Positions 37,511-46,239 are shown, numbered from the stretch's first letter. The stretch: DNA of 64,000 nucleotides from B10-G9 sp963712165 (GCA_963712165.1 CAVQGY010000005.1:1-64000); one strand, 5' to 3'. Numbers and translations: made by a program. Notes: a model not told the origin generated them from the sequence alone.

Positions 37511-37612
37511 TCGAATCGATTTTCGGTTTCCGTTCACCCTCCCAGACTCCTGATCCCAAAGTCTCCCAGTCTGCTTTTTCTGGGTTGCCCCTCCAATCGA
37601 TTTATTTCGAAT

Positions 37613-38431
37613 CTATTCAACACCACTTATGTCAAGGAATAGATCCGAGCCCAGAGAGTCGGTGATGATCACATCCGGAAAGCTTATATCCTTCTCGGGC
37701 TGGACACCGATCTCGTGATACATCGCTACGAATTCCGGAACCGCAAAGACCACATCGTGCATGTACTCCCGCTGCTTGATTTCCGCAGCCATAGCGGCTT
37801 CCTGGACCGAGACCTGGCCGTCCCCATCTTCGTCTGCCCCAAGATCTGTGAGGGCTTCTGCAAAATAATAGGTGAAAATACCCCCCACAATCGGCAGGCC
37901 TTCTTCATCAATGCCTTTCCAGCCAAATTCGTCCTTAGCCACGGCGGCGATGGCCAGACCTACCTCACCTGTGAGCTGGGATGTGAATTTGGCCGCCTGG
38001 CAGGAATCGACCACCAGGACCTTGTTCAGGCTGGGGATTTCAGCCCATTCCTCGGGGAAAAAATCTCCCCAGACGATCACATCGCTCAGGTAGCGCCCAT
38101 GGGCAGTGATATAGAAGACGACCAGGTCGTTGGCGTCGGCTTTCAATTCCAGGCGGTCCAGCTCAGCTTCCAGGTCCCAACGGGTGAACTCTCGCAGCTC
38201 GATGATGTCTTCTGCTGGCCAGCCCAGAGATTCCAATGTATCCCGCAGGCGGGCATTATCGACATAGTCCACCAGGAGATCGGACATTCCCACATCTTTG
38301 TAATCATCTTTTTCCGCCAGGACAGCAAACACCTCGACCGGTCCAGCATCTTCCTGGGCAGGTTGAGAATTCTGGCAGGCTGTGATAAGGAAAGAGGTTA
38401 GTAAAAGAGCCAGGAATATTTCTTTTTTCAT
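37613..38431 (-). CDS. caspase-like (clan CD) lipoprotein
   Basis: AGGGAG before the ATG at 38431 is preferred to the ATG 24 bases upstream. A lipobox signal (FLALLLTSFLITAC) is followed by a domain with the clan CD dyad: His in VVFYITAHGRYL and Cys in KVLVVDSCQAAKF. An EF-hand-like loop DEDGDGQVSVQEA lies near residue 215, a possible Ca site. The family includes metacaspase-like and legumain-like Cys proteases; specificity is unknown. A lipid anchor would place it outside the membrane. The next gene upstream is an M1 peptidase on the same strand 112 nt away. Confidence 0.75.
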   Translation of the reverse strand: MKKEIFLALLLTSFLITACQNSQPAQEDAGPVEVFAVLAEKDDYKDVGMSDLLVDYVDNARLRDTLESLGWPAEDIIELREFTRWDLEAELDRLELKADANDLVVFYITAHGRYLSDVIVWGDFFPEEWAEIPSLNKVLVVDSCQAAKFTSQLTGEVGLAIAAVAKDEFGWKGIDEEGLPIVGGIFTYYFAEALTDLGADEDGDGQVSVQEAAMAAEIKQREYMHDVVFAVPEFVAMYHEIGVQPEKDISFPDVIITDSLGSDLFLDISGVE

Positions 38432-38507
38432 GGGTGTCTCCCTATTCAGATCCATTGTGAATATTGTCTGGTTTGTCCCGGTTCTCCGGTCTCTTTACAC
38501 CGGTCCC

Positions 38508-38541
38508 TCAATCTTCAATCTTCAATCTTCAATCTTCAATT
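38508..38541 (+). repeat. CAATCTT heptamer tandem repeat
   Basis: Four near-perfect CAATCTT units stand directly downstream of the M1 peptidase gene. Similar runs are at 13111-13145 and 46986-47018. Confidence 0.6.
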
Positions 38542-38542
38542 C

Positions 38543-40078
38543 TTAATACACCCATTCCTCAAACTCGGCGCTCAGGTCACAGCCGCAGGAGTCTTCCAGG
38601 GCGGCCCGAAGTTCATCGCCGTCACCGATGCCCCAGATATTATCCGCGTAGTAAGCCTGCACCGCTTCCAGGACCATATCCTGGCCGTACTTCTCTTCCA
38701 GCTCCAGGAAAAACAATGGTCCGCGGCCGTAAACGATGGCGCCGTATTCTTGGCCGACGTATTCTCCTGCTGGCAAGCCAATCGGGATATCAGCAAAATC
38801 CACCCGATTCCAGCGGCCAACCCAGGATTCCGCGTAACCGCTGCCGTCACCGTAGCGGTCCTGATAATAGATATAGGTCAGATACTGCGTCAGAGCCTCA
38901 TCCACCCAGGGCTGGTTCTGCTGATCGTTTCCGACCACGTTGTAGATCCACATATGCACTGTCTCGTGGGCCAAAGTGGATTCCAGCATCTGTTCAGTCG
39001 GCAGACCGTATAATTCACCGCCGCCCACAAATTCATCCTCCACGATATTGGTGATCCCCGGGTACTCCATGCCCAGAGCCATCATGGGGGCGCTGAAGAT
39101 ATCAAACTCGGTGTAGGGATAGGGACCAAGCCGCTCGCTGAGGATCTGGATGGCGGCAACCCCGAAGTCAACCGCAAAGACCTGGTTAAGGTCGTATTTC
39201 GGTTTGGTCAGGACCCGGACCAGTGTCTCACCCACCTGTTCGTTAAGTTCGACGAATTCCCGGCTTCCGGCCAGATAAAAATCCCGCGAGGGACCAGAGG
39301 CGAACAGAGTGGTTTGGGCCCCGCCAGTGATCTCTTGATCTACGACCACTCCGGAAGTGGCCAGGACCAGATCCGCAGGCGCTGTAACCTGGACAACATA
39401 AAAGGCAGCGTCGTTATAGGGGAGATCCCCATTCTGTTGTGGGGTCTGGTTATACCAGCCCGATTCATCATAGACGGGGATATGCGGGTAAAAGGAATCC
39501 AAAACCAGCACATCTTCAAAATAGCCCAGAAGGCCGTAGTTGCCACCCATATCGGTCGGGAGGACCAGCTCAAAGTCGAGTTCTATTACCAGGGATTCAC
39601 CAGGGCTCAGGGGCTCCACTAGGTCCACTCGCAGGGCGGTGTTATAACTCTCAGAGGCGGTGGTCGCAGGGCTGCCCCCAATCATCAGGTTGGAAACGGC
39701 TAGCTGACCGCCCTGGACGTTGGGGAAGACCCGGAAGTAGATCTCGGTCAGCTCCTCATCTTCAGCATTGAAGTAGCGCACGATCTGGTGCCCTGTGATG
39801 GTGGAAACCAGGTCTTCGGGTATTTCCAGGGAGATGTAATAGGTGCTTGCCTGAGGGAGTTCATCCAAAACCCAGACCGCGCTGTCTACCAGTCCAGATC
39901 TAAAGATCTCCCGGTCCTCCCAGTCGATCTCAGCTACTGAGACTGGATATGAAAATTCTCCAATATCCGGCGAGATTGGTGTGGGCGTATCTGATCGAAT
40001 AACAAAATACCAGACAGCGACAGCCAGGCCGACTATGATGACGATGCTGATCAGGACCAATATACCTTTGTTCTTCAT
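38543..40078 (-). CDS. membrane-anchored M1-family metallopeptidase
   Basis: GGAGGAACG precedes the ATG. One N-terminal span (ILVLISIVIIVGLAVAVWYF) and a short TPTPIS linker lead to an aminopeptidase-N-like protein of 511 residues. The zinc motif HETVH and the third ligand in WVDEAL fit HExxH-x18-E, and GMEYPG matches the family GAMEN-like element that binds the substrate N-terminus. A beta-rich N-terminal domain (ITGHQIVRYFNAEDEEL) precedes it as in the family. It would trim peptides outside the membrane. The C-terminus is shorter than in full APN. Confidence 0.85.
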   Translation of the reverse strand: MKNKGILVLISIVIIVGLAVAVWYFVIRSDTPTPISPDIGEFSYPVSVAEIDWEDREIFRSGLVDSAVWVLDELPQASTYYISLEIPEDLVSTITGHQIVRYFNAEDEELTEIYFRVFPNVQGGQLAVSNLMIGGSPATTASESYNTALRVDLVEPLSPGESLVIELDFELVLPTDMGGNYGLLGYFEDVLVLDSFYPHIPVYDESGWYNQTPQQNGDLPYNDAAFYVVQVTAPADLVLATSGVVVDQEITGGAQTTLFASGPSRDFYLAGSREFVELNEQVGETLVRVLTKPKYDLNQVFAVDFGVAAIQILSERLGPYPYTEFDIFSAPMMALGMEYPGITNIVEDEFVGGGELYGLPTEQMLESTLAHETVHMWIYNVVGNDQQNQPWVDEALTQYLTYIYYQDRYGDGSGYAESWVGRWNRVDFADIPIGLPAGEYVGQEYGAIVYGRGPLFFLELEEKYGQDMVLEAVQAYYADNIWGIGDGDELRAALEDSCGCDLSAEFEEWVY

Positions 40079-40405
40079 CGTTCCTCCTGGAAACTATCAA
40101 ATCCACAATTAGGGTTCCATATTTATACCATGTACTCCCGCTCCCCGACCCGTCCCCGGGGAGGGAAACGTCCCAGTGACCGGGGCCTGCCTTGCCTGTC
40201 CTGAGCGTAATTCCCATTTGTCATTCTGAAGATGAGCGATGGCGAAGAGGAAGAATCCAGAGGGGGATTTCCTGGTTTGGATGTTCATGCTCGATCCTGA
40301 TTCAAATCATGGATCCTTCCCCTTCGGGTCAGGATGACAAAAAGCGGATGATACAACTCTTTGCGATAACTTACTCACAACACTTAACACTGTTCAATTT
40401 ACATC
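40079..40405. repeat. intergenic region with TCATTCTGA-type repeat
   Basis: TTGTCATTCTGAAGATGAGC to GAGGAAGAATCC at 40218-40257 and the reversed GATCCTTCCCCTTCGGGTCA to GGATGACAAAA at 40311-40342 form an inverted pair unlike R2. The remainder is featureless. Confidence 0.5.
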
Positions 40406-40741
40406 TTACTCATACTCGGTATATTTCCAGGCCTTGCCCCTCACTTTCTCAGCCGGGTACTTCTTCTCATTCAGGGCCAGCTTGTCCCTGGCGGCCTGGA
40501 TGATATCAATCCCATATTTGTCCGCCAGCTCCAAGAGGTAGACCAGTACGTCCCCAATCTCTTGTCTGAGACCTTCAATCTCTCTCTCTGTGAGCGGCTG
40601 ATCATTACCCTTCCACTGGAATATCTCCAGGATCTCAGCTGCCTCAACACTCAACGCCAGGGCCAAGTTCTTGGGGGCGTGGAACTGTTCCCAATCCCTG
40701 GCCTGGATAAAGGCCTTGATCTCTTCCTTTAAGGTTTCCAT
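40406..40741 (-). CDS. MazG-like nucleotide pyrophosphohydrolase
   Basis: The start at 40741 (METLKEEIKAFIQARDWEQF) is chosen for AAGAGGATGT upstream. The 111-residue all-alpha product has NLALALSVEAAEILEIFQW and EEIGD-type segment QEIGDVLVYLLELADKYGID, the Mg-binding ExxE12-28ExxD pattern of the MazG/RS21-C6 group. These enzymes hydrolyse non-canonical or excess dNTPs to monophosphates and PPi, usually dCTP-like for this subgroup. Cytoplasmic, single gene. Confidence 0.88.
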   Translation of the reverse strand: METLKEEIKAFIQARDWEQFHAPKNLALALSVEAAEILEIFQWKGNDQPLTEREIEGLRQEIGDVLVYLLELADKYGIDIIQAARDKLALNEKKYPAEKVRGKAWKYTEYE

Positions 40742-40877
40742 ACATCCTCTTATGATATGGGTGTATTGTATAACAAGTCCCGGAAAGTGAGCGGTCAACT
40801 AGGCAGGATAAGGATCGGGCTCATTTACACCGTAGTATTACATGTGTGTAATGATATTGTAATTATTGAAATACAAT

Positions 40878-40906
40878 TTCCAAAATCATGATTTTCTTGC
40901 TACAAT
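40878..40906 (+). promoter_or_regulatory. promoter of the ECF sigma gene
   Basis: TTCCAA at 40878-40883 and TACAAT at 40901-40906 (spacer 17) stand in the context TTGCTACAATAGA. The gene at 42872 has TTCCAA and TTGCTACAATAGA with spacer 16. The shared boxes suggest that the same sigma factor, perhaps the encoded one, reads both. Confidence 0.5.
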
Positions 40907-40967
40907 AGAAGTACGGAGATTCGAGCTGCCTGCATAGATTATTATTTGGTAGGGGATATCTGGATCT

Positions 40968-41528
40968 ATGGATATCAAAGAAAAAGCGCTCCTGTACCGC
41001 GCCCATGCGGGGGACAGGGGGGCAGCTGGTACATTATACGAGAAATATTACCGCGATATTTACAGCTATATCTTTTATCGCGTTAATCATCCTTCCACGG
41101 CTGAGGATCTGAGTGCAGAGGTCTTTGTGCGCATGATCCGTGAACTACCGGGATTTATGGGCCAGGGCAAACCTTTTATTTCCTGGCTGTATCAGTTGGC
41201 AAAAAAGGTCATCCAGGATTATCAAATAAATGCCAAGGAGCTGATATCTGCCAAAAATATCACAGGAGATCAGTCCAACGGCAAAACAAGATCTTCCAAT
41301 GGCAGATCCCATGCCAGTAGTGATGAGCAAGCCCTGAGTTGTTTTCAACAAGCGCTGCAGCATCTCACTGATACACATAAGGAGATCATCATCCATCGTT
41401 TTGTGGAAGGCAGATCCGTGAGTGATATTGCGGACCTGCTCAATCAGAGCGAAGGAGCAGTGAGGACTTTGCAGCTGAGTGCCCTCAGATCACTGGAAGA
41501 AGCTTTGGGTAAAGAGAATTGTTTATGA
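40968..41528 (+). CDS. ECF-type RNA polymerase sigma factor
   Basis: The 186-residue product has sigma-2 (LYEKYYRDIYSYIFYRV, AEDLSAEVFVRMIRELPGF, SWLYQLAKKVIQDYQ) and sigma-4 (LQHLTDTHKEIIIHRFVEG, SVSDIADLLNQSEGAVRTLQ) with a Ser/Asn-rich linker between. It belongs to the group that in Chloroflexota is paired with DUF5667 proteins. Its stop overlaps the start of the next gene (ATGA), so the two are translationally coupled. Likely autoregulated from the promoter at 40878-40906. Confidence 0.88.
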   Translation: MDIKEKALLYRAHAGDRGAAGTLYEKYYRDIYSYIFYRVNHPSTAEDLSAEVFVRMIRELPGFMGQGKPFISWLYQLAKKVIQDYQINAKELISAKNITGDQSNGKTRSSNGRSHASSDEQALSCFQQALQHLTDTHKEIIIHRFVEGRSVSDIADLLNQSEGAVRTLQLSALRSLEEALGKENCL

Positions 41529-42565
41529 GAGATCGTAGTTTTGCTGCCATCGTGGAGGATTGCCTCCAGCGTCTGGACCGGGGCGAAAGTTTACCGGACC
41601 TGCTGGCGGATTTCCCTGATCTGGCGGATCAACTTAAACCGCTGCTTTTGGTGGCCATGGCCAGCCGGGCTTTTGCCATCCCCGTGCCTGGCCAAACAGC
41701 CCAGCGCCTGGGAAGGAACCAGATGCTGGCTGAGATGAACCGTCTCGAGAACAAAAAAGCCTTCCGGAAGAAATCCGTTATCCCACCTGTCAGCCGCTGG
41801 GCAGGTTACCTGGTCAGCGCAGCCCGCAGCCGGGGATTCACCCGCCTGGCCCATAGCCATAGGCTGGCAATGGTATCCCTGGTGTTGATCCTCTCAGGAG
41901 GTTTCTTTACTTTATCCGCCTCGGCATCCAGCCAACCGGGTGACCTGTTCTATAAGATTAGATTGGGGTTGGAAAGAGCAGGGCTGGTATTGCAAGAACG
42001 TTATATGATTCCCCACCTTGAAGAACCGGTAGAGTTCCGCCCCGTATCGTGGGAAATGAGTGGTCTATTCAGCGATCATCAAGATCCAGATTCAGCCATG
42101 CCTGATTCTTTCCAGGATGAATATGGATTTGAAGATCCGGACCTCCAGGATGAGCTGCGCGATAAAGAAGCAGAAAAGGACCTGAAGGAGGAAGAGAAGG
42201 ATCTGGCAGCAGCCGAGAAGGAAGCAGATAAGGATCTGAAAGAAGAAGAGAAGGATGATTCCGCCACTGAGAAGGATGAAGAAAAAGACCTGAAAGAAGA
42301 TGAGAAAGATGAGGCCGCTGCTGAAAAGGATGAAGAAAAAGACCTGAAAGAAGATGAGAAAGATGAGGCCGCTGCTGAAAAGGATGAAGAAAAAGATCTG
42401 AAAGAAGAAGAAAAGGATGAGGCCGCTGCTGAAAAGGATGAAGAAAAAGATCTGAAAGAAGAAGAAAAGGATGCGGCTTCAGGGGCCAGAGAATCTGATA
42501 AGGACGAGAAGAAAGCCGACAAGATCGATAATCAAAGGGTCAAGGATCCCAAAGACAAAAAATAG
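41525..42565 (+). CDS. DUF5667-type membrane protein with acidic-lysine repeats
   Basis: The ATG at 41525 overlaps the sigma stop. Residues 1-80 are the cytoplasmic part (EDCLQRLDRGESLPDLLADF, LKPLLLVAMASRAFAIPVPG). One span follows (RLAMVSLVLILSGGFFTLSA, about 113-135), then a DUF5667-like start (GDLFYKIRLGLERAGL) and a C-terminal low-complexity tail of EKDLKEEEKDEAAA repeats. By context it is a membrane partner of the sigma factor, probably an anti-sigma factor, but no ZAS motif is visible. The short outer domain plus highly charged tail would project from the membrane. Confidence 0.75.
   Translation: MRDRSFAAIVEDCLQRLDRGESLPDLLADFPDLADQLKPLLLVAMASRAFAIPVPGQTAQRLGRNQMLAEMNRLENKKAFRKKSVIPPVSRWAGYLVSAARSRGFTRLAHSHRLAMVSLVLILSGGFFTLSASASSQPGDLFYKIRLGLERAGLVLQERYMIPHLEEPVEFRPVSWEMSGLFSDHQDPDSAMPDSFQDEYGFEDPDLQDELRDKEAEKDLKEEEKDLAAAEKEADKDLKEEEKDDSATEKDEEKDLKEDEKDEAAAEKDEEKDLKEDEKDEAAAEKDEEKDLKEEEKDEAAAEKDEEKDLKEEEKDAASGARESDKDEKKADKIDNQRVKDPKDKK
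42160..42475 (+). repeat. 54-bp coding tandem repeat
   Basis: Four near-identical 54-bp units (18 codons) encode DEAAAEKDEEKDLKEEEK-type repeats; the unit boundaries lie near 42303, 42357 and 42411, and more degenerate copies precede. Copies differ mainly by Glu/Asp exchange, indicating recent duplication. Confidence 0.8.
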
Positions 42566-42600
42566 CACTTCTATTTAGGGGTCTACCGATCAGGTAATGA

Positions 42601-42629
42601 AAAGCATTCTCATTGAGTGCTTTTTTTTA
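42601..42629 (+). terminator. rho-independent terminator
   Basis: AAGCATTCTCATTGAGTGCT forms a short stem and is followed by eight T residues; ends the sigma operon. Confidence 0.7.
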
Positions 42630-42717
42630 TTTATGGCGGCTGAAAATCGAGGTTGGGTGAGTAATAACCCTAAAAATTCAGAATTGCACGCTTCTTGCAA
42701 CGATTCATATTGAATCC

Positions 42718-42745
42718 TTCCAATTCTGTTATTTTTTGCTACAAT
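42718..42745 (+). promoter_or_regulatory. promoter shared in sequence with the sigma gene
   Basis: TTCCAA at 42718-42723, spacer 16, TACAAT at 42740-42745 in TTGCTACAATAGA. It starts the second DUF5667-type gene about 130 nt upstream of its ATG. Confidence 0.5.
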
Positions 42746-42871
42746 AGAGGGACACTCTCACAACCATTCCCCCGTAGCGTACATCATTCACAGGTTGTCA
42801 GGTATTCCGCGCCCTTAACTCAGCAGTTATCGGCCTTTAGTTCAGGACCCTTTATAATCAAGGTTCTGTTT

Positions 42872-43789
42872 ATGTTAGGAAGACGGTTTTCCAGAATTGT
42901 GGAAGAATGCCTCCACCGACTGGACCGGGGTGAAGACCTCCCCGATGTCCTGGCGGATTATCCTGCTGAATCGGAGCAGCTCAAGCCATTATTGTTGATT
43001 GCCATGGCCAGCAGGACGATGGCTTTTCCCGTACCGAGCCAATCAGCTCAGCGTCTGGGAAAGATCGAGATGCTGATTGAAATGGACCAACCCAGTTCCC
43101 CCTCACTCAGATCCGGGTCGGATTTAGGTCTTCGAGTCAAGAACTGGGCAACCCACTTGCTGAATTCATACCGGGCCCGAAATTTGATCCAACCTGTGCC
43201 CAGCTATCGCCTGGCTATGATTTCTCTGGTAGTGGTTTTTGGGTCAGGCTTGTTTTTCCTGTCCGCCTCCGCCTCTCCAGGTGATTTGTTTACTGCCTTC
43301 AGCGTTGATTTACGGAATGCCATGACGATCCTAAATCAAGGCCTTGAGATATTCCCCTTCACAGGTACAAGTATGGCCAATAAAACGATCAAGATATCCG
43401 GAGGTGAGGCCCTGCCAAAGGAGACCTCAGGAACTGATAAGGTGGCCATACTCCTGGATGGGGAGGGTGAAAAAAGCCTTGGCTACGTTTATGTAAACCC
43501 TTCTGAGGAAAGATACCAATACCGGTGGGGAGAGACCACGGGCGTTGAGGAGATCCTGATCGGAGAGGACACCCTTTCGGATAAAGACCTAAAAGAAGCG
43601 GAAAAGGATCAGAAAAAAGCCGAAAAAGACGCTGAAAAAGAAGCCAGCAAAAGTGAACGGGAAGCCGAAAAAACACTCAGGAAAACAGAATTGGATGATA
43701 AATTAGCCCAGAAAAAAGAGGTTATTGAGGCTAAAAAAGAAGACAAGATCCTAGAAAAGGAAGAGAAGGAAAAGAAGGAGAAAGATTAA
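42872..43789 (+). CDS. second DUF5667-type membrane protein (paralogue)
   Basis: The start at 42872 aligns with the paralogue upstream; the longer frame upstream is not protein-like. N-terminal residues (RIVEECLHRLDRGEDLPDVL, LKPLLLIAMASRTMAFPVPS, AQRLGKIEML) match the gene at 41525 closely. One span (AMISLVVVFGSGLFFLSASA) precedes a short outer domain and a Lys/Glu-rich tail (KEAEKDQKKAEKDAEKEASK on). It has no adjacent sigma gene of its own, but a similar promoter. Probably a duplicate whose sigma partner was lost or which shares the upstream sigma factor. Confidence 0.75.
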   Translation: MLGRRFSRIVEECLHRLDRGEDLPDVLADYPAESEQLKPLLLIAMASRTMAFPVPSQSAQRLGKIEMLIEMDQPSSPSLRSGSDLGLRVKNWATHLLNSYRARNLIQPVPSYRLAMISLVVVFGSGLFFLSASASPGDLFTAFSVDLRNAMTILNQGLEIFPFTGTSMANKTIKISGGEALPKETSGTDKVAILLDGEGEKSLGYVYVNPSEERYQYRWGETTGVEEILIGEDTLSDKDLKEAEKDQKKAEKDAEKEASKSEREAEKTLRKTELDDKLAQKKEVIEAKKEDKILEKEEKEKKEKD

Positions 43790-43813
43790 CCATAGATCAT
43801 ATTCTCTCAAATA

Positions 43814-43845
43814 AATAGCACTCCAATTTGGAGTGCTATTTTTAT
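43814..43845. terminator. bidirectional terminator
   Basis: AATAGCACTCCAA and TTGGAGTGCTATT form a perfect 13-bp stem followed by TTTTAT. It separates the converging genes ending at 43789 and 43884. Confidence 0.85.
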
Positions 43846-43883
43846 TTCTGTCAAAGGGATTACCCCTTCTACCGTGTTTTCGT

Positions 43884-45263
43884 TCAGTAGACGAAATCGT
43901 AATTGATCTTGAAGCCCGCTGTGCTGTCTATGAAGATCGCAGGAGCGCCCACTTCTCCCAGCCAAAACTCAAAATTGGCTCCATTCTTACTCTGGTATAG
44001 GAAGCGGTTAGGGCTGACCCAGGTGACATCGATCAGGGTTGTCACACTGGCCAGGGGGATGGAACCGGCGCCATACTGGCCGATCTTGGGGTTGGGATCA
44101 GCATCCGTGTAGATGAAGTACACTCCATCCGTTGCCCAGCCAAAAAAGGCTATGGGACCAGTAACATAGACCAGATCACCGCTGCCATCTGTGTTGGATA
44201 CATGCAGGTCCTGGATGGGGGGATCACCAGTTGTGACCACCACCCGGTACGCTACTCGGTCAGTATTCGCTGAGAGTTCTGTATTATTCAATGGAAAAGG
44301 CACTGTGACCATGCTCATCAAAGTCGTAGGCGGGGATCCATCTGCAGGCAGATGCCAGATCCGGCTGACCTGAGGAGTAAGAGCCAGGGGATCTTCAGGA
44401 GGGACCACTACCCGGATGGCGCTGCCATCCCCTGTCCATGCCAGAGGTGGATAGTACGCGTATTCGGAGTATGTGATCACAAACGGGAATGCCAGCAGAT
44501 CGATCCGGCCTGTGCCGTCAGCGTTTACCACAAAGATCTGAGTGGATTTAGATATGCCGATCTTTGTCCCATCGGGTGAGTAGAAGAAATTACCTCCCAT
44601 CTCTGGCGCGAGGATTGTTGTCAGGGCAGTGGAATCAGCGTCGACGATCCGCAGATCATCATTCAGGAACAGACCGGGCCCCTCAAAGGTCAATTGGGTA
44701 GTAAAGGCGACTTGATGTGTACCCGGTTTGAACGAGAAGCTGTAGATCCTGGCTGACAAAGCAGTCCGTGTGGTGATATAGCTGTCCAGGGTTGCCTGGT
44801 TGACCAGCTGCCTGAGATTACTGCCGTCGCTGTTGATCGCCCACAGCTCCTGGTGATACCAATCCGGGCCGGCCGTGAACGCTACCACATTCCCATCATC
44901 GGAAAGGCGAACGCCAGAAGCATCCCCGCCTGAGGTCAACATGAGGGGAGGGGTGCCTTCTACCCAGTAATAGACATTTCCATCCTTGATATAGGCGGTT
45001 TTTAAGGTGATCGGGGTCAGGATGAGTGGTTCTGGTGTGTCACTTGGAAGGAGCTCAGGAACACCGCTAGGTTCCAAATCAGGGGAGGTATCTGGTTCCA
45101 CCCCCTGGCCCTCCTCCGCTGCAATCGTGGCTGCGACCGAGGTGGATATGGAATCTTCGAGTCCTGGATCGATGCCTGGATCTGGAGAAGGAAGAAGATC
45201 ACAGGCAGTGATGGTCAGAAGCAAAAAAGTGAGCAGTAGTACCATTCTGTACTTGGGGGACAT
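43884..45263 (-). CDS. TolB-like beta-propeller lipoprotein
   Basis: GGAGG before the ATG at 45263 decides the start. A lipobox signal (VLLLTFLLLTITAC) is followed by a proline-rich linker and a 380-residue region of repeated beta-propeller blades, recognisable by DGNVVAFTAGPDW, INSDGSNLRQLVNQ, YSPDGTKIGISKS, NADGTGRIDLLAF and LPADGSPPTTLMS. It resembles TolB/WD40-like propellers that mediate contacts in the envelope. No enzyme motif. Single gene with a strong terminator downstream. Confidence 0.75.
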   Translation of the reverse strand: MSPKYRMVLLLTFLLLTITACDLLPSPDPGIDPGLEDSISTSVAATIAAEEGQGVEPDTSPDLEPSGVPELLPSDTPEPLILTPITLKTAYIKDGNVYYWVEGTPPLMLTSGGDASGVRLSDDGNVVAFTAGPDWYHQELWAINSDGSNLRQLVNQATLDSYITTRTALSARIYSFSFKPGTHQVAFTTQLTFEGPGLFLNDDLRIVDADSTALTTILAPEMGGNFFYSPDGTKIGISKSTQIFVVNADGTGRIDLLAFPFVITYSEYAYYPPLAWTGDGSAIRVVVPPEDPLALTPQVSRIWHLPADGSPPTTLMSMVTVPFPLNNTELSANTDRVAYRVVVTTGDPPIQDLHVSNTDGSGDLVYVTGPIAFFGWATDGVYFIYTDADPNPKIGQYGAGSIPLASVTTLIDVTWVSPNRFLYQSKNGANFEFWLGEVGAPAIFIDSTAGFKINYDFVY

Positions 45264-45363
45264 GGAGACCTCCGTTGTTTTGATTAGATACCATTCTACA
45301 CTAGAATTGAGTGAGGTGGCCAATCCCCCTTTATTTACAGGAAGTCGTCTTTCACGTTATTTG

Positions 45364-45372
45364 ATGTTAAAA
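45364..45372 (+). promoter_or_regulatory. extended -10 element
   Basis: TGTTAAAAT in the context GATGTTAAAATCAG is located about 70 nt before the ATG at 45442, as at 11781. Confidence 0.35.
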
Positions 45373-45441
45373 TCAGAATGAACTGAAGATTTAACCTTCT
45401 GTAGGAGAAGAACCAAGTCCAGCTCTCAGAGGAGGCAGTCC

Positions 45442-46239
45442 ATGAGTTTCGATACTCCACCTATTCCAGAGGCAGTAGAACCAAAAAAGACGAATAAGCT
45501 TCTCTGGGGATGTTTGATAGCCCTTTTTTTGGGGCTGGTGATACTTTGTTGTGGGATTACCCTGGTCCTGATGCCCTTATTCTCGGATTTCGATCCCCTC
45601 GGAACCGGGTTAAGGGAGCAGATCGAGGAGTACCTGCCCCTTGATTACCTCGATGACCCTTCTTCTATCCCGGGGTTTGATGATCTATTGGAGGATGATA
45701 CGGGTCCTGATGGGGGAGAGTATGATACCGGACCCATCTTCGAGGAACTTCAGGATGCTGAGGATATTCCCCTGGCATGGTTCAATTTCATTGATATCGG
45801 GATGTCCTTTTATTATCCTGTGGGATGGGATATCGAGATGGAAGGTTACGGGGTCACTTTTTATGAGCCAAATAGCTACACCTATATCTATATGGGTGAA
45901 GATCTAACGGATCTCGGGACAACGGCGGAGGAGATTGCGCTTGATATTCTGGATACCATTCAGGAGGAAGCCCAGGAGGATACATTCAAGCTGATCACCA
46001 GCGATACCTATTACGTCTCCTTTGCAGAAGATGCCTATTTAACCCTTTTCGAATGGGTGGATGCGGAAGGATATTACACCTGGGCTTATGACCTCGAGGT
46101 CGTTTCCGGTGATTCCAACATATACATGTTCCTGTCTGGGGAAGACCAGGATGAGATCCTCTACTATGGTGATCTGCTGGATATCATCGCTTCCAGCCTG
46201 GAGGAAATGCCAGAGTTAGAGCCCAGCAAAGACCTTTAG
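45442..46239 (+). CDS. single-span acidic extracytoplasmic protein
   Basis: GGAGGCAGTCC precedes the ATG. A Pro-rich cytoplasmic N-terminus is followed by one span (LIALFLGLVILCCGITLVLM), a strongly acidic spacer (LLEDDTGPDGGEYDTG) and a domain starting IGMSFYYPVGWDIEMEGYGV that recalls the PsbP-like fold seen in secreted chloroflexal proteins (a YPxGW motif followed by beta strands). The net charge is very negative. Function unknown. Confidence 0.65.
   Translation: MSFDTPPIPEAVEPKKTNKLLWGCLIALFLGLVILCCGITLVLMPLFSDFDPLGTGLREQIEEYLPLDYLDDPSSIPGFDDLLEDDTGPDGGEYDTGPIFEELQDAEDIPLAWFNFIDIGMSFYYPVGWDIEMEGYGVTFYEPNSYTYIYMGEDLTDLGTTAEEIALDILDTIQEEAQEDTFKLITSDTYYVSFAEDAYLTLFEWVDAEGYYTWAYDLEVVSGDSNIYMFLSGEDQDEILYYGDLLDIIASSLEEMPELEPSKDL

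Noticed and set aside
38464..39054. 196-residue Arg/Ser/Pro-rich plus-strand frame
   Set aside because: It is antisense to the M1 peptidase, whose frame has intact catalytic motifs.
42079..42522. 147-residue Ser/Phe-rich frame on the minus strand
   Set aside because: It is the antisense of the acidic-lysine tandem repeat in the gene at 41525; its repeats arise from that gene and it has no ribosome binding site.
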